Shown: positions 34,308-44,471 of the stretch, in pieces | Numbering within the stretch: position 1 is the first letter of the stretch | How the letters are laid out: every line of letters starts with the position of its first letter | DNA from: Streptomyces sp. NRRL S-118 | GTDB taxonomy: Bacteria; Actinomycetota; Actinomycetes; Streptomycetales; Streptomycetaceae | Assembly (NCBI RefSeq): GCF_000716335.1 | Contig: NZ_KL591017.1 | Location: 198,280-253,766 of the forward strand | Length of the DNA: 55,487 nucleotides | Reading direction: 5' to 3' | Made by a program: the position numbers and the translations under genes | Notes under the pieces: generated by a model | What the model was told of the DNA's origin: nothing | Databases searched by the model: none | The model's input: the letters and a program-made list of their open reading frames with translations, nothing else

Positions 34308-35132
34308 TCATGACACGACGGGCCCGGTGATGTACCGGCCGTCCTCCGCGTACGGCCAGGCGTTGGACCGGCACCCGTCCAGGCCCTTGATCTGCTGCAT
34401 CATCACCGGCGCGGGCCGCCCGGGACCGGAACAGCCCAGGTGCTCCCGCAGGCCGATCTCGTGCCCGATCTCGTGGTTGATGATCAGGTGCCGGTACTCG
34501 GCGGGGGGACCGCTGAAGGTCGGCGAGCCGAGCGTCCAGCGCTTGAGGTTGACCACGACACCGTCGCGCGTCTCGCAGTTCAGCTCGCCGCCCGTGTCCA
34601 GTCCCTCGGCGCGGCACAGCGCGTCGGCGGTGTCGGGGGTGGCGATGCGGATGACGAAGTCGGGGTCCTCCGTCACCAGCTGGAAGGAGCCGCGGCCGTG
34701 GGCGGCCCAGCCCCGCGGGTGGGCGAGGATCCGCTGGATCTCGCCGGCCGTCTGCGCGGCGGAGAGGCCGGTGCCGTCCTCGACCTGGACCTGGTAGCGG
34801 CGCAGCGGCCCGGAGCCGGTCCTGTCCCCGGTGGTACGGGCGGTGGTGAAGGTTCCGTCGCCGGAGGTCGGCACGGCGGGGGGTGCGTCGCGCGGCGGAG
34901 CGTCGCGGCTGCCTCGCGGCGGCGGTCCGGAGGCGGACCTCTCGGGCTCGGGCTCGACGTCCCGGGCGCCGGGCGGCGGGGCCGCGGGCGGCGCGAGAGG
35001 CCCGGCGGCGGCCGGCTCGCCGTCGCCCTGCCGGTGTGCGAGCAGGGCGCCCCCGCCGAGACACGTGGCGGCCAGAGCGAGGGTGAGCAGCGCCGTCGGG
35101 GTGCGGCGGCGGCCCTTGCGTCGCTTGCCCAC
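34308..35132 (-). CDS. DUF3152 domain-containing putative secreted zincin
   Basis: 274 aa. Basic N-terminus and one hydrophobic segment (LLTLALAATCLGGGALLAHR, residues 15-34), then a Pro-rich region to about 95. The DUF3152 domain from about 108 starts YQVQVEDGTGLSAAQTAGEI. Zinc-protease-like motif INHEIGHEIGLREHLGC (HExxHxxGxxxH) and C-terminal QIKGLDGCRSNAWP. Likely surface-exposed metalloprotease; substrate unknown. Confidence 0.9.
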   Translation of the reverse strand: MGKRRKGRRRTPTALLTLALAATCLGGGALLAHRQGDGEPAAAGPLAPPAAPPPGARDVEPEPERSASGPPPRGSRDAPPRDAPPAVPTSGDGTFTTARTTGDRTGSGPLRRYQVQVEDGTGLSAAQTAGEIQRILAHPRGWAAHGRGSFQLVTEDPDFVIRIATPDTADALCRAEGLDTGGELNCETRDGVVVNLKRWTLGSPTFSGPPAEYRHLIINHEIGHEIGLREHLGCSGPGRPAPVMMQQIKGLDGCRSNAWPYAEDGRYITGPVVS

Positions 35133-35273
35133 GGCAGATGCCCCCCGGATCGATGGTGTGTGCGATCGTACCGGCCGGTCAGGCGCCTGCCGCTGAGATC
35201 ACTTTCACGCCATTCGGAGGGAACCCCTCCGCTTGCCGGGCTCCTGCCGCGCGGCCGCGGACCCGACGGGTAC

Positions 35274-35306
35274 GCCCGCCCCGCCCCCGGAAAGGGGGCA
35301 GCGGGC
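35274..35306 (-). terminator. Terminator downstream of DUF3151 gene
   Basis: Stem GCCCGC-CCC-GCCCCC / GGGGGC-A-GCGGGC with a 5-base loop, 33 bp beyond the stop of the leftward DUF3151 gene. Confidence 0.65.
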
Positions 35307-35338
35307 GGGCGCTGGGCACGGACGGGCCAGGCCGGGCA

Positions 35339-35752
35339 TCAGCCCAGGGTGTCGGCCGCCGTGGTGGAGGAGTCGCGCAGGAACGCCGAGCAGCGCTCGT
35401 ACTCCTCCTGCTCGCCGATCGACTCCGCGGCGCGAGCGAGAGCGTGCAGGGCGCGCAGGAAGCCGCGGTTCGGCTCGTGCTCCCACGGCACCGGGCCGTG
35501 CCCCTTCCAGCCGTTGCGGCGCAGGGCGTCCAGGCCGCGGTGGTAGCCGGTCCGGGCGTAGGCGTACGACTCGACGACCCGGCCGCCCGCGAACGCGTCA
35601 TCGGCGAGCTGGGCCCAGGCCAGCGAGGACGCCGGGTACTTCGCGGCGACGTCGGCGGGCGCGGTGCCCGACGCCAGCAGCTCGCGCGGCTCGGGGTCGT
35701 CGGGCAGGTGGGTGGGGGGCGGTCCCCCCAGGAGGTTTTCGTGGATACCCAT
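35339..35752 (-). CDS. DUF3151 domain-containing protein
   Basis: 137 aa, soluble, full length for this actinobacterial family. Seen: PDDPEPRELLASGTAPADVA, SSLAWAQLADDAF and VPWEHEPNRGFLRALHALA RAAE-type C-terminal helix, resembling a small TPR-like helical bundle. Regularly follows fba in Streptomyces. Function unknown. Confidence 0.88.
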   Translation of the reverse strand: MGIHENLLGGPPPTHLPDDPEPRELLASGTAPADVAAKYPASSLAWAQLADDAFAGGRVVESYAYARTGYHRGLDALRRNGWKGHGPVPWEHEPNRGFLRALHALARAAESIGEQEEYERCSAFLRDSSTTAADTLG

Positions 35753-35767
35753 GCCCCCAGTGTCACA

Positions 35768-35797
35768 GGCCCGGCACCGCTGGTGCGATGCCGGGCC
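35768..35797 (-). terminator. Hairpin between DUF3151 and fba
   Basis: GGCCCGGCA (35768-35776) pairs with TGCCGGGCC (35789-35797), loop 12 bases, about 20 bp after the fba stop. Likely fba terminator, so DUF3151 would be read from its own promoter or by read-through. Confidence 0.65.
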
Positions 35798-35816
35798 CGT
35801 GTCCGCGGGCGGGGTG

Positions 35817-36839
35817 TTACTTCAGCTTCGTGCCGGCCGAACGCAGCGCGGTGCAGGCCTCGGCCACCCGCTGGGCCATGCCCGCCTCGGCCAGCTTGCC
35901 CCAGGTGCGCGGGTCGTAGGTCTTCTTGGAGCCGACCTCGCCGTCGACCTTCAGCACACCGTCGTAGTTCTTGAACATGTGGTCCGCGACCGGACGGGTG
36001 AAGGCGTACTGGGTGTCCGTGTCGAGGTTCATCTTCACGACGCCGTTCTCCAGCGCGGTGGCGATCTCCTCGGCCGTGGAGCCGGAGCCGCCGTGGAAGA
36101 CGAAGTCGAACGGGTCGGCCTTGCCGAAGCGCTCGGCGACGCCCTGCTGGAGGTCCTTGAGCAGCTCGGGACGGAGCACGACGTTGCCCGGCTTGTACAC
36201 GCCGTGGACGTTGCCGAAGGAGGCGGCCAGCAGGTAGCGGCCCTTCTCGCCCAGGCCCAGCGCCTCGGCGGTGCGGACGGCGTCCTCGACGGTCGTGTAC
36301 AGCTCGTCGTTGATCTCGTGGCTGACGCCGTCCTCCTCGCCACCGGTCGGGGTGATCTCGACCTCGAGGATGATCTTGGCGGCGGCGGCCTGCGCGAGCA
36401 GCTCCTGGCCGATGGCCAGGTTGTCGGCGAGGGTCTCGGCCGAGCCGTCCCACATGTGGGACTGGAACAGCGGGTTCTCACCCTTGGCGACGCGCTCGGC
36501 GGAGACGGCGAGCAGGGGACGTACGTAGCCGTCCAGCTTGTCCTTCGGGCAGTGGTCGGTGTGCAGCGCGACGGTGACGTCGTACTTCGCGGCGACGATG
36601 TGCGCGAACTCGGCCAGGGCGACCGCACCGGTCACCATGTCCTTGTTGTGCTGGCCGCCCAGGAACTCCGCACCACCGGTCGAGATCTGGATGATGCCGT
36701 CGCTCTCGGCCTCCGCGAAGCCGCGCAGGGCGGCGTGCAGCGTCTGCGACGAGGTGACGTTGATGGCGGGGTAGGCGAACTTGCCGGCCTTCGCCCGGTC
36801 GAGCATCTCGTTGTAGATCTCGGGGGTTGCGATGGGCAT
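35817..36839 (-). CDS. fba: Class II fructose-bisphosphate aldolase
   Basis: 340 aa, the standard length. Zinc-dependent reversible cleavage of fructose 1,6-bisphosphate in glycolysis/gluconeogenesis. Motifs: PAINVTSSQTLHAALRGFAE, zinc His in VALHTDHCPKDKLDGYV, EVEITPTGGEEDGV, ASFGNVHGVYKPGNV and FDFVFHGGSGSTAEE with phosphate-binding residues. ATG at 36839 with AAGGAGC upstream. Monocistronic by its flanking hairpins. Confidence 0.98.
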   Translation of the reverse strand: MPIATPEIYNEMLDRAKAGKFAYPAINVTSSQTLHAALRGFAEAESDGIIQISTGGAEFLGGQHNKDMVTGAVALAEFAHIVAAKYDVTVALHTDHCPKDKLDGYVRPLLAVSAERVAKGENPLFQSHMWDGSAETLADNLAIGQELLAQAAAAKIILEVEITPTGGEEDGVSHEINDELYTTVEDAVRTAEALGLGEKGRYLLAASFGNVHGVYKPGNVVLRPELLKDLQQGVAERFGKADPFDFVFHGGSGSTAEEIATALENGVVKMNLDTDTQYAFTRPVADHMFKNYDGVLKVDGEVGSKKTYDPRTWGKLAEAGMAQRVAEACTALRSAGTKLK

Positions 36840-36951
36840 GTGTCCGCTCCTTGTGATGTGCGGGTTGCGTTCGTTGCTATCCCTGACCTGGGGGCGACGT
36901 CATCGTCGCACTCATCATCCCAGACCGGCGCGCGGGCTCCACCAGCACGTG

Positions 36952-36997
36952 CCGAGAGGGGCGGACGGTTTCACGTGAAACCGTCCGCCCCTCTCGG
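36952..36997. terminator. 46-bp perfect palindrome, terminator of the pyrE operon containing parS
   Basis: Bases 36952-36997 are perfectly self-complementary around centre 36974.5 (23 base pairs, arms CCGAGAGGGGCGGACG...). It lies 36 bp after the pyrE stop and about 110 bp upstream of fba, so it can fold as a terminator in either direction. Its centre is a parS site, which is unusual. Confidence 0.8.
36968..36981. other. parS centromere site (ParB binding)
   Basis: GTTTCACGTGAAAC matches the Streptomyces parS consensus at all 14 positions. Streptomyces chromosomes carry about 20 such sites clustered within a few hundred kb of oriC, where ParB assembles segregation complexes. Its presence fits a core, origin-proximal position of this window. 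Confidence 0.92.
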
Positions 36998-37033
36998 AAG
37001 ACGCAGGTCAGGCGCGTTCTGGCGCCCTGCGGG

Positions 37034-37582
37034 TCAGGCCAGACCCAGCTCGTCCAGGGCGTACGCGTAGAAGTACGGCACCCCCGCCGTCTCGCTGATC
37101 TTCTCCGCAGCGCCGGTCGCCCGGTCCACGATGGTGGCCACGGCGACGACCTCGGCACCGGCCTCGCGGACCGCCTCGACGGCGGTGAGCGGCGAGCCGC
37201 CGGTGGTGGAGGTGTCCTCCACCACGAGGACGCGGCGGCCCTTGATGTCCGGGCCCTCGACCCGGCGCTGCATGCCGTGCGCCTTGGCGGCCTTGCGGAC
37301 GACGAAGGCGTCGAGCTGCCGGCCGCGCGCGGCGGCGGCGTGCAGCATCGACGTGGCGACCGGGTCCGCACCGAGCGTCAGACCGCCCACCGCGTCGTAG
37401 TCCAGGTCGGCGGTCAGATCGAGCATGACCTGACCGACGAGCGGCGCCGCGGCGCCGTCCAGGGTGATCCGGCGCAGGTCGACGTAGTAGTCGGCCTCCA
37501 GACCCGAGGAGAGGGTCACCTTGCCGTGCACCACGGCCTTGTCCTTGATCTGCTGCAGCAGCTCGGCACGTACGTCAGTCAT
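37034..37582 (-). CDS. pyrE: Orotate phosphoribosyltransferase
   Basis: 182 aa from ATG 37582. Makes OMP from orotate and PRPP in pyrimidine synthesis. N-terminal VVHGKVTLSSGLEADYYVDL RR-type motif, VGGLTLGADPVATSMLHAAA, Lys in VRKAAKAHGMQRRVEGPDIK and the PRPP-binding loop VLVVEDTSTTGGSPLTAVEA. It starts 24 bp after the aldose epimerase stop, so it is the last gene of a leftward operon ended by the 46-bp palindrome. Confidence 0.97.
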   Translation of the reverse strand: MTDVRAELLQQIKDKAVVHGKVTLSSGLEADYYVDLRRITLDGAAAPLVGQVMLDLTADLDYDAVGGLTLGADPVATSMLHAAAARGRQLDAFVVRKAAKAHGMQRRVEGPDIKGRRVLVVEDTSTTGGSPLTAVEAVREAGAEVVAVATIVDRATGAAEKISETAGVPYFYAYALDELGLA

Positions 37583-37606
37583 GCCCACGAGCTTAAGCGC
37601 CGCCGC

Positions 37607-38413
37607 TCAGAGCCGTCGCCACGTCCAGGTGGCGGCGATCTCCAGCGGCTCGATGGGCGTGACCAGGCGCGGGTGGGTGTTGAGGCCGTTGGGCGGGCCC
37701 GTCTGCGGCTCCACGCACACGGCCTCCTCCTGCTCGTCGTAGACCACGACCCATTCGGCGCGGCTGGCGACCTTCAGTTCCACCTGCCCGGGCCAGGTCA
37801 GGGTGACGTCGACGCCGTCGGGCATGCCGAAGCAGTCGTCCCAGGGGCCGGGACGGGGGTCGATCCGCCGGCCGGTCGGCAGGTGGTCCTCCCCGCGCTC
37901 CTCCTGCCAGGCGGCGCTGAAATCGACGCGCACCGCCTCCCCGCCGCCCAGCGTGCGGTTGAACCACGGGTGCCAGCCGGCCTGCGCCGGGAAGGAGTCG
38001 TCGTACGTCTCGACGCCAAGCTGGAGGGTGAGCGCGTCCTCGGTCAGCTCGAAGGTCTGCGTGACCCGTCCGGAGTACGGCCAGGGCTCGGCGAGGTCGT
38101 ACGTGAACGCCGCCTCCGCCTTGTCGGCCCGGGCGGTGCGCCAGGCGACGTCCCGTCCGGTGCCGTGGATGGCGTGGGGCGGGGAGTTCAGCGGCAGCTG
38201 GTGCCACGTGGCGCCGTTGAGGAACCGGCCGTCGGCGACCCGGCCGCACCAGGGAACCATCGGGAAGCAGCCGTACCGCTCCCCCTGGCGGAGCAGCTCC
38301 GTACCGCCGATGCGGAGGCTCTCGATACGGCATCCGTTGTCCGGACGGACGGTCAACTCCACGTCGCCGGCCAGGAGCCGGACGCTCTCGCTCGCTGTGC
38401 TGCTAGTCGTCAC
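37607..38413 (-). CDS. Aldose 1-epimerase family protein
   Basis: 268 aa. Galactose mutarotase-like beta-sandwich: GCFPMVPWCGRVADGRF (RNRI-equivalent), HAIHGTGRDVAW with the first catalytic His (HGxxR-type position), and HPWFNRTLGG with the second His. A Glu-containing strand near the end (TGPPNGLNTHPRLVTPIEPL) fits the catalytic base region. Interconverts sugar anomers; actual sugar unknown. Between an SRPBCC gene (10 bp) and pyrE (24 bp). Confidence 0.92.
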   Translation of the reverse strand: MTTSSTASESVRLLAGDVELTVRPDNGCRIESLRIGGTELLRQGERYGCFPMVPWCGRVADGRFLNGATWHQLPLNSPPHAIHGTGRDVAWRTARADKAEAAFTYDLAEPWPYSGRVTQTFELTEDALTLQLGVETYDDSFPAQAGWHPWFNRTLGGGEAVRVDFSAAWQEERGEDHLPTGRRIDPRPGPWDDCFGMPDGVDVTLTWPGQVELKVASRAEWVVVYDEQEEAVCVEPQTGPPNGLNTHPRLVTPIEPLEIAATWTWRRL

Positions 38414-38423
38414 GGCACCGACA

Positions 38424-39284
38424 CTACTTGCGCCGCCGCAGGGCCCGCCCCACCACGACGGCGGAAGCCAGCGCGAGCACGGCCGCGGGGGCGAGCCAGC
38501 GCAGGGTGGCGGTGGCCGACGCCGTCTCCGGTCCCGGGGTGGGGGCGTAACGCCCCCGCGGCGGGGCGTGGTCGACCTCCTCGGCGCTGCGGCCGATCAT
38601 CGTCCGGCGGGCGTGCGCGGCCTCGGCCGGAGGCACGCCGGCGATGAAGTCGTCGTCGGCCTCGTCGTCCAGGGGGCTCAGTCCGGGGGGCGGCACAGGG
38701 GTGTCGTACAGCCCCGTTTCCGCTCCCGTCCCCATTCCCGTCACCGCCCCGTGGTCCACGCCGTCGTCGTCGATGTCGCTCTCGTCGCTGTCGCCCTCGT
38801 CGAGGCCGTCCGCGCCGGCGTCCGCGTCCCCGGCGGAGTCGGTGGGGCCGCCCGACGCGGCCGTCGACGTCAGCGACTCGGCGAAACGGTCCAGCAGACG
38901 GTGGGCCGTGGCGGCCGCCGCCTCCGGCGGGAGGTCCGTGAGGCGGCCGTCCGCCTGGACGGAGCCGCTGATGGCGAGGGACGTGCCGCCCTCCGCCTCG
39001 GCGAGACGCACCGTCAGCACGAGCTTGACCGAGCCGGAGCCGCGGACCTCCGTGCCCTCGCCCTCGACGGCGTACGTGCCGTCCTGCTGCGCGACGAGGC
39101 GCAGGGCGCCGCGGTACGTGATGGAGTGCCCGCCGGCCCGCACCTTGAGCCGGCCCGACAGTGGACCGGCCGACGCGTCGGCGTCCTGTTGGAGCCCTGG
39201 GACGCAGCGGGCGACGCGGGCGGGGTCCGCCAGCACGTCGCGGACGGCTTGCACGGTGACCGGAACGAACACCTCATGCTCCAT
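38424..39284 (-). CDS. SRPBCC/CoxG-like protein with C-terminal membrane anchor
   Basis: 286 aa. Residues 1-145 form a CoxG-type START-like domain: MEHEVFVPVTVQAVRDVLAD, VARCVPGLQQD and GSGSVKLVLTVRLAEAEGGT SL-like strands. Residues 145-255 are acidic and Pro-rich. A tail-anchor helix (TATLRWLAPAAVLALASAVV) ends in RALRRRK, so the globular domain is cytoplasmic. CoxG proteins are linked to CO-dehydrogenase membrane attachment, but no such genes are near. Second gene from the end of the pyrE operon. Confidence 0.85.
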   Translation of the reverse strand: MEHEVFVPVTVQAVRDVLADPARVARCVPGLQQDADASAGPLSGRLKVRAGGHSITYRGALRLVAQQDGTYAVEGEGTEVRGSGSVKLVLTVRLAEAEGGTSLAISGSVQADGRLTDLPPEAAAATAHRLLDRFAESLTSTAASGGPTDSAGDADAGADGLDEGDSDESDIDDDGVDHGAVTGMGTGAETGLYDTPVPPPGLSPLDDEADDDFIAGVPPAEAAHARRTMIGRSAEEVDHAPPRGRYAPTPGPETASATATLRWLAPAAVLALASAVVVGRALRRRK

Positions 39285-39317
39285 GGGAGCCGAGCCTACC
39301 GACGCCCGGCCGTCACG

Positions 39318-40937
39318 TCACTCGGCGTACCGGGGGTGCACCAGTGTGGAGGACGGCAGATCCCGCGGCGGGTCCGGTACGGCGCAGCGACCGGCCGTCG
39401 CGGGCGGCACGGCGGGCGGGGGAGGCGGTCCGGACACCGCCGCGAGGAGGAAGCCCCGGTCCTCCGGAGCGCCTCCGCGGTCGGCGGAGCGGTCGGGCCC
39501 GGCGGGGAACCCGGACAGCCTGCCCTGCGCGCAGTACGGCCGGGTGGTGAACCCCGCGGCCCGCAGCGTGGCGTCCACCGTCCAGTACGTGTGCGGGCGG
39601 GACGCCATCGGCCCCGCGTGGACGACGAGGCGCCCGCCGTCCGCCAGGGCCCGCGCGGCCAGGGCGTAGAACTCCTCCGCATAGAGCTTGGTGCTGGCGG
39701 TGATGCCGGGGTCCGGCAGGTCCGAGACCACCACGTCGTACCCGCCCGGCTCCGCCGCCCCGCGCAGCCAGCGGAAGGCGTCGCCGTGCACCACCCGCAC
39801 CCGCGCGTCGCCGTACGCGCCACCGTTGAGCCGGGAGAGCGCCGGGTCCGTCCGGGCGAGGCGCACCACGCCCGGGTCCAGCTCGACCACCGTCACGGAC
39901 TCCACGTCCCGGTACCGCAGGACCTCCCGCAGCGCGAGTCCGTCGCCCCCGCCCAGGATCAGCACGCGCGTGTGCCGCCCGCGCATCGCCGGGTGCACCA
40001 GCGCCTCGTGGTACCGCCGCTCGTCGCGGCCGCTCACCCGCAACCGCCCGTCCAGGAACAGTTCCAGCGACTCGTCCGCCCCGCCGGTCAGCACCACCTC
40101 CTGGACGCCGGTCTGCACGGCGACGCGCACCCGCTCGCCGTAGACCGCCCGCCGCGCCGCGCGCTCGAAGTCGTCGACCAGGGCGGCCGCGGTCGCCAGC
40201 AGCCCGAGGACCGCCACGTTGGCGGCGACCAGCAGCCAGCGCTCCCGGCTCGTCAGGTCGCGGCCGAACAGCCACAGCACCAGCATCCCGCCCGCCACCG
40301 CGTTGACCGCCCCGGTGAACAACGCGCTGGTCAACTGGCCGAGCCAGGGCAGCAGCAGGAAGGGGAACGCCAGCCCGCCGACGAGCGCGCCCACGTAGTC
40401 CGCGGCGAACAGGTCGGCGACCGTGCCGCCCGCGTCCTGCTCGGACCGCCGTGAGACGCGCTGGATGAGCGTCATCAGCAGCGGTATCTCCGCCCCGATC
40501 AGCACGCCGATGGCGAGCGAGAACGCCACCAGCACGGGCCGTGACCCGCCGCCCGGCCCGTCGGCCGGCAGGATGTGCCCGCCCCATGCGAACGCGGCGT
40601 ACAGCACCAGCGCGGAGCAGCCCCCGACCAGCGCGAGCGCGGCCTCCACCAGCCCGAAGCCGACCGCGGCCCGGCAGCGCAGCCGCTTGGCGAGCAGCGA
40701 CCCGACACCCATGGCGAACACCATCACGGACAGGACGACCGAAGCCTGCGTGACCGAGTCCCCGATCAGGTACGAGGCGAGCGCCACCAGCTCGAGCTCG
40801 TACACCAGACCGCAGGCGGCGCAGACGAAGACCGCCAGCAGCACCAGGAACCGGCCCGCGCGCTGCCGCACCGGCAGCGGCGCCCCGCCCCGCGCGGACG
40901 GCGGCACGGGCAGAGGAGCGGACGGCGCTTCGATCAC
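39318..40937 (-). CDS. Membrane-bound spermidine synthase-like protein (polyamine aminopropyltransferase family)
   Basis: 539 aa. The N-terminal half has about seven membrane helices ([20 protein letters not shown] at residues 28-47 is the family start). The C-terminal half is a spermidine-synthase fold: [33 protein letters not shown] (SAM/dcSAM loop), [24 protein letters not shown] and [10 protein letters not shown] with the catalytic Asp. Such proteins are common in actinobacteria; true substrate is not settled. 35 bp after the DUF2617 gene. Confidence 0.9.
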   Translation of the reverse strand: MIEAPSAPLPVPPSARGGAPLPVRQRAGRFLVLLAVFVCAACGLVYELELVALASYLIGDSVTQASVVLSVMVFAMGVGSLLAKRLRCRAAVGFGLVEAALALVGGCSALVLYAAFAWGGHILPADGPGGGSRPVLVAFSLAIGVLIGAEIPLLMTLIQRVSRRSEQDAGGTVADLFAADYVGALVGGLAFPFLLLPWLGQLTSALFTGAVNAVAGGMLVLWLFGRDLTSRERWLLVAANVAVLGLLATAAALVDDFERAARRAVYGERVRVAVQTGVQEVVLTGGADESLELFLDGRLRVSGRDERRYHEALVHPAMRGRHTRVLILGGGDGLALREVLRYRDVESVTVVELDPGVVRLARTDPALSRLNGGAYGDARVRVVHGDAFRWLRGAAEPGGYDVVVSDLPDPGITASTKLYAEEFYALAARALADGGRLVVHAGPMASRPHTYWTVDATLRAAGFTTRPYCAQGRLSGFPAGPDRSADRGGAPEDRGFLLAAVSGPPPPPAVPPATAGRCAVPDPPRDLPSSTLVHPRYAE

Positions 40938-40972
40938 CCCATAACGCTACGTCACACCAGGATGACCCTTTG

Positions 40973-41509
40973 TCACCCACAAGGGTGCAACTGAGCAGTG
41001 GCAGGCATACGGACGCCCACACTCGTCCTGGTGACGACGAGCTGGCCTTCCTGCGGGTACGCGTGCCAGGTGCGCCACTGCACCTGCCCCTCGTGCCGCT
41101 GCGCCAGCATCGCCGTGAAGGCGTGCGGCGAGCCGGGGAACGTGCCGGCGAGACCGTTCGGGTGGTCCGCGACGAGCGCCAGCAGCTCCTGCGCCCGCCC
41201 CGCGAAGGAGCCCTCGGACAGCGTCTCGACGCGCGCGGCGAACTCGTACTCCCACGGCCCGATCCGCTTGGCCACGCCCAGCGGCAGCGGTGTGTTGCTG
41301 CCCGGGATGCACGCGACGGTCTCCGAGCAGCTGCCCTGCTCCTCCTCCAGCAGGACCTGGTGCGACGCGCCGAGGAGTCTGAGCTGGAGGGTGGCGCCGG
41401 ACAGTTCGAGATCGAGCACGGCGAGCGCGGGCAGCGCCTCGCGACCCAGCGCCCAGGCCAGGTCGGCGGCGCGTGTGTCGGTATAGGCGGTCTTGAGCGT
41501 CGTGAGCAT
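40973..41509 (-). CDS. DUF2617 family protein
   Basis: 178 aa, ATG at 41509. Conserved actinobacterial protein, soluble, no signal peptide. Seen: YTDTRAADLAWALGREALPA at the start, HQVLLEEEQGSCSETVACIP and VQWRTWHAYPQEGQLVVTRT S near the C-terminus. No activity known. First gene of the run leading through the spermidine synthase-like gene to pyrE. Confidence 0.88.
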   Translation of the reverse strand: MLTTLKTAYTDTRAADLAWALGREALPALAVLDLELSGATLQLRLLGASHQVLLEEEQGSCSETVACIPGSNTPLPLGVAKRIGPWEYEFAARVETLSEGSFAGRAQELLALVADHPNGLAGTFPGSPHAFTAMLAQRHEGQVQWRTWHAYPQEGQLVVTRTSVGVRMPATAQLHPCG

Positions 41510-41833
41510 GGGTCGGCTCCGCAAACAGGGTTTGGCGGGTGGACCGGGAGCGTCCCGGGAGACGTTCAGGGAGCGGACTGGGGGATCTCCGTCTCGAAAT
41601 CCACACGCGAGGTCCGGGGCTGGATGTTCTCGACAGCGAGGCAATCACGATCTGCGGCTGACTCACAGCGTTTTTACCCAACTTGACGTGCTTTCCATCC
41701 CCCAGGGGGCCTATCGGTTCAACTGTTCAACCAAAAAAGGCCCGATGGCCGTGGAACCGGTCAACCAGAGGGCGCCCGGCGGGAGTTCACCCACGCCGGG
41801 CGCCGTCCGTGGTCGCGGACCAGCTGCCCCGTG
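41510..41833. other. Intergenic region upstream of DUF2617
   Basis: 324 bp, no gene seen, noticeably less GC-rich than the surroundings (for example 41690-41755). It contains the tandem 7-mer GTTCAAC around 41717-41731 and an A-run before GGCCCGATGG. It should hold the promoter of the DUF2617-pyrE run and the 3' end of the leftward Cys/Gly-rich gene. Confidence 0.4.
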
Positions 41834-42061
41834 TCAGCTGCCTCCGCCACCGCAACCGCCCCCGCCGCCCCCACCCCCGCCGCAGGACGAACCTCCCCCG
41901 CAGGACGAGGCACCTCCGCAGGAGGAGCCACCACCGCCCGCCCACCAGCTGCCACCGCCGTGTGCGCGCGACCGGCGTCGGCTGCCGCCGCCCGCCAGGC
42001 TGCTGACGAAGAGCACGCCCAGCACGATCAGCACCGCGCCGAAGACCAGACCGATCACCAT
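41834..42061 (-). CDS. Small membrane protein with Cys/Gly/Ser-rich tail
   Basis: 75 aa from ATG 42061. One N-terminal membrane helix (MVIGLVFGAVLIVLGVLFVS), then a basic stretch SRRRSRAHG and a tail of repeated SSCGGG units (five Cys in the last 30 residues) ending in GGGG and Ser. Similar low-complexity Cys/Gly tails occur at the end of DUF2207-type proteins. Could bind metal, be lipidated or crosslinked; unknown. Confidence 0.7.
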   Translation of the reverse strand: MVIGLVFGAVLIVLGVLFVSSLAGGGSRRRSRAHGGGSWWAGGGGSSCGGASSCGGGSSCGGGGGGGGGCGGGGS

Positions 42062-42237
42062 CGCCCTCACCTTCCCCCGTGTCCGTTCCCCCGTGTTGGT
42101 GGTGACAGGGGAATGCCCATGGCCTCGCACGCGCTAATCGGAATTGAGGAACTCCAGAGGTTTCGCGCCGCCCGTCCCTCCGGACGCGCCGCACCCGGCG
42201 TCGCGCGCACTTGAGGCGGGCGGAGGTTCGTCCCAGG

Positions 42238-43434
<1,197 letters not shown>

Positions 43435-43607
43435 CCCGGCCGGGCGGACAGGACGTCCCGGGACAGCACTACTGGACGAGCAGGTCCTGGTCGCCGGTGA
43501 GCATGCCGGCCAGGACCTCGCCCGAAGCCGGATCGCACGTTGGGGGCTCACCCCGGCTCGTGGGGGCATGCGCTCACGCCGCCCGGCACGCGCCCCCGTC
43601 CCAGGCG

Positions 43608-44354
43608 TCAGCCTCGCGCAGGAAAACGTCCCGCCAGGAACTGCTCGAACGTGACCTCACCCACGGCCCGCTCCGGCGTCAGATGCCCGCCCGCCAGGAA
43701 ACCGCGGTAGGCCTTGCCGGGCAGGCGCACGTTCAGCACGGGTCGGCGTCGTCCGCTTGCGCGCAGATAGGCCCGGGCCAACTCCGGAAGCGTACGGACC
43801 TCGGGGCCGCCCATGTCCGGCACCCGCCCCGCGGGCGCCCCGGTTGCGAGCTCGGCCAGGTGGGCGGCGACCTCCGCCACCTCGATCGGCTGGTCGGCGA
43901 CCCGCGCCGGGAGCAGCATGACCGGGAGCTTCGCCGAGCCCTGGAGGAACTGCAGCACCAGGTCGTGGAACTGCGTCGTGCGCAGCACGGTCCAGCCGAG
44001 CCCCGACTCCTCGATCAGCCTTTCGACGGCAAGCTTGGTCCGGTAGTAGCCAAGCGGCACCCGGTCGACGCCGACGATCGAGATGTACGCCAGATGTCGT
44101 ACCCCGGCGCGGCGGGCCGCCTCGATCAGATGGCGTGCCGCCTGCTCGTCGCCGCCGCGCGGGTTGGTCGCGCAGTGCACGACCGTGTCCACGCCCGCGA
44201 CGGCAGCGGCCAGGCCGGTGCCCTCGCGCAGGTCCACGGCGTACGGCCGGGAGTGCCGGCTCAGCGCTCTCACCTCGTGCCCGTCCGCACGCAGCCGCTC
44301 GGTGAGGCGCCGGCCGAGCGTTCCGGTGCCGCCCGTCACCAGGATCGTGGTCAT
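43608..44354 (-). CDS. NAD(P)-binding SDR (NmrA/epimerase-like), ECF41-associated
   Basis: 248 aa from ATG 44354. TTILVTGGTGTLGRRLTERL with GxxGxxG, HEVRALSRHS, VDTVVHCATNPRG and YYRTKLAVERLIEESGLGWT with YxxxK-like spacing. ECF41 sigma genes are known to sit next to SDR/epimerase or carboxymuconolactone decarboxylase genes, which they control; this gene follows one. A 9-bp hairpin (44380-44402) and a TGTCACA element (44436-44442, minus strand) lie upstream. Confidence 0.88.
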   Translation of the reverse strand: MTTILVTGGTGTLGRRLTERLRADGHEVRALSRHSRPYAVDLREGTGLAAAVAGVDTVVHCATNPRGGDEQAARHLIEAARRAGVRHLAYISIVGVDRVPLGYYRTKLAVERLIEESGLGWTVLRTTQFHDLVLQFLQGSAKLPVMLLPARVADQPIEVAEVAAHLAELATGAPAGRVPDMGGPEVRTLPELARAYLRASGRRRPVLNVRLPGKAYRGFLAGGHLTPERAVGEVTFEQFLAGRFPARG

Positions 44355-44379
44355 CGCAGTTGTCGTCCCTTCGGTGGGC

Positions 44380-44442
44380 GGGCGCTCCCCGGTGGAGCGC
44401 CCGTCACCCGCTGGGAACCGACGAGCGTGCACAGATGTGACA
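44380..44442 (-). promoter_or_regulatory. Hairpin and ECF41-type -35 element upstream of the SDR gene
   Basis: GGGCGCTCC / GGAGCGCCC (44380-44388, 44394-44402) forms a 9-bp stem. On the minus strand TGTCACA (44442 to 44436) equals the reported ECF41 -35 motif, and CGTC follows after 12 bases (44423 to 44420), whereas 16-17 is reported. Partial match only. Confidence 0.4.
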
Positions 44443-44471
44443 GCCTCCTCGTGTCTGCACTCGCACGCGGC

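Noticed and set aside
43469..43565. Minus-strand fragment reading DPASGEVLAGMLTGDQDL up to TAG at 43469-43471
   Set aside because: It looks protein-like but has no start codon before an in-frame stop and lies directly after the SDR gene; possibly a decayed gene end. Too short to call.
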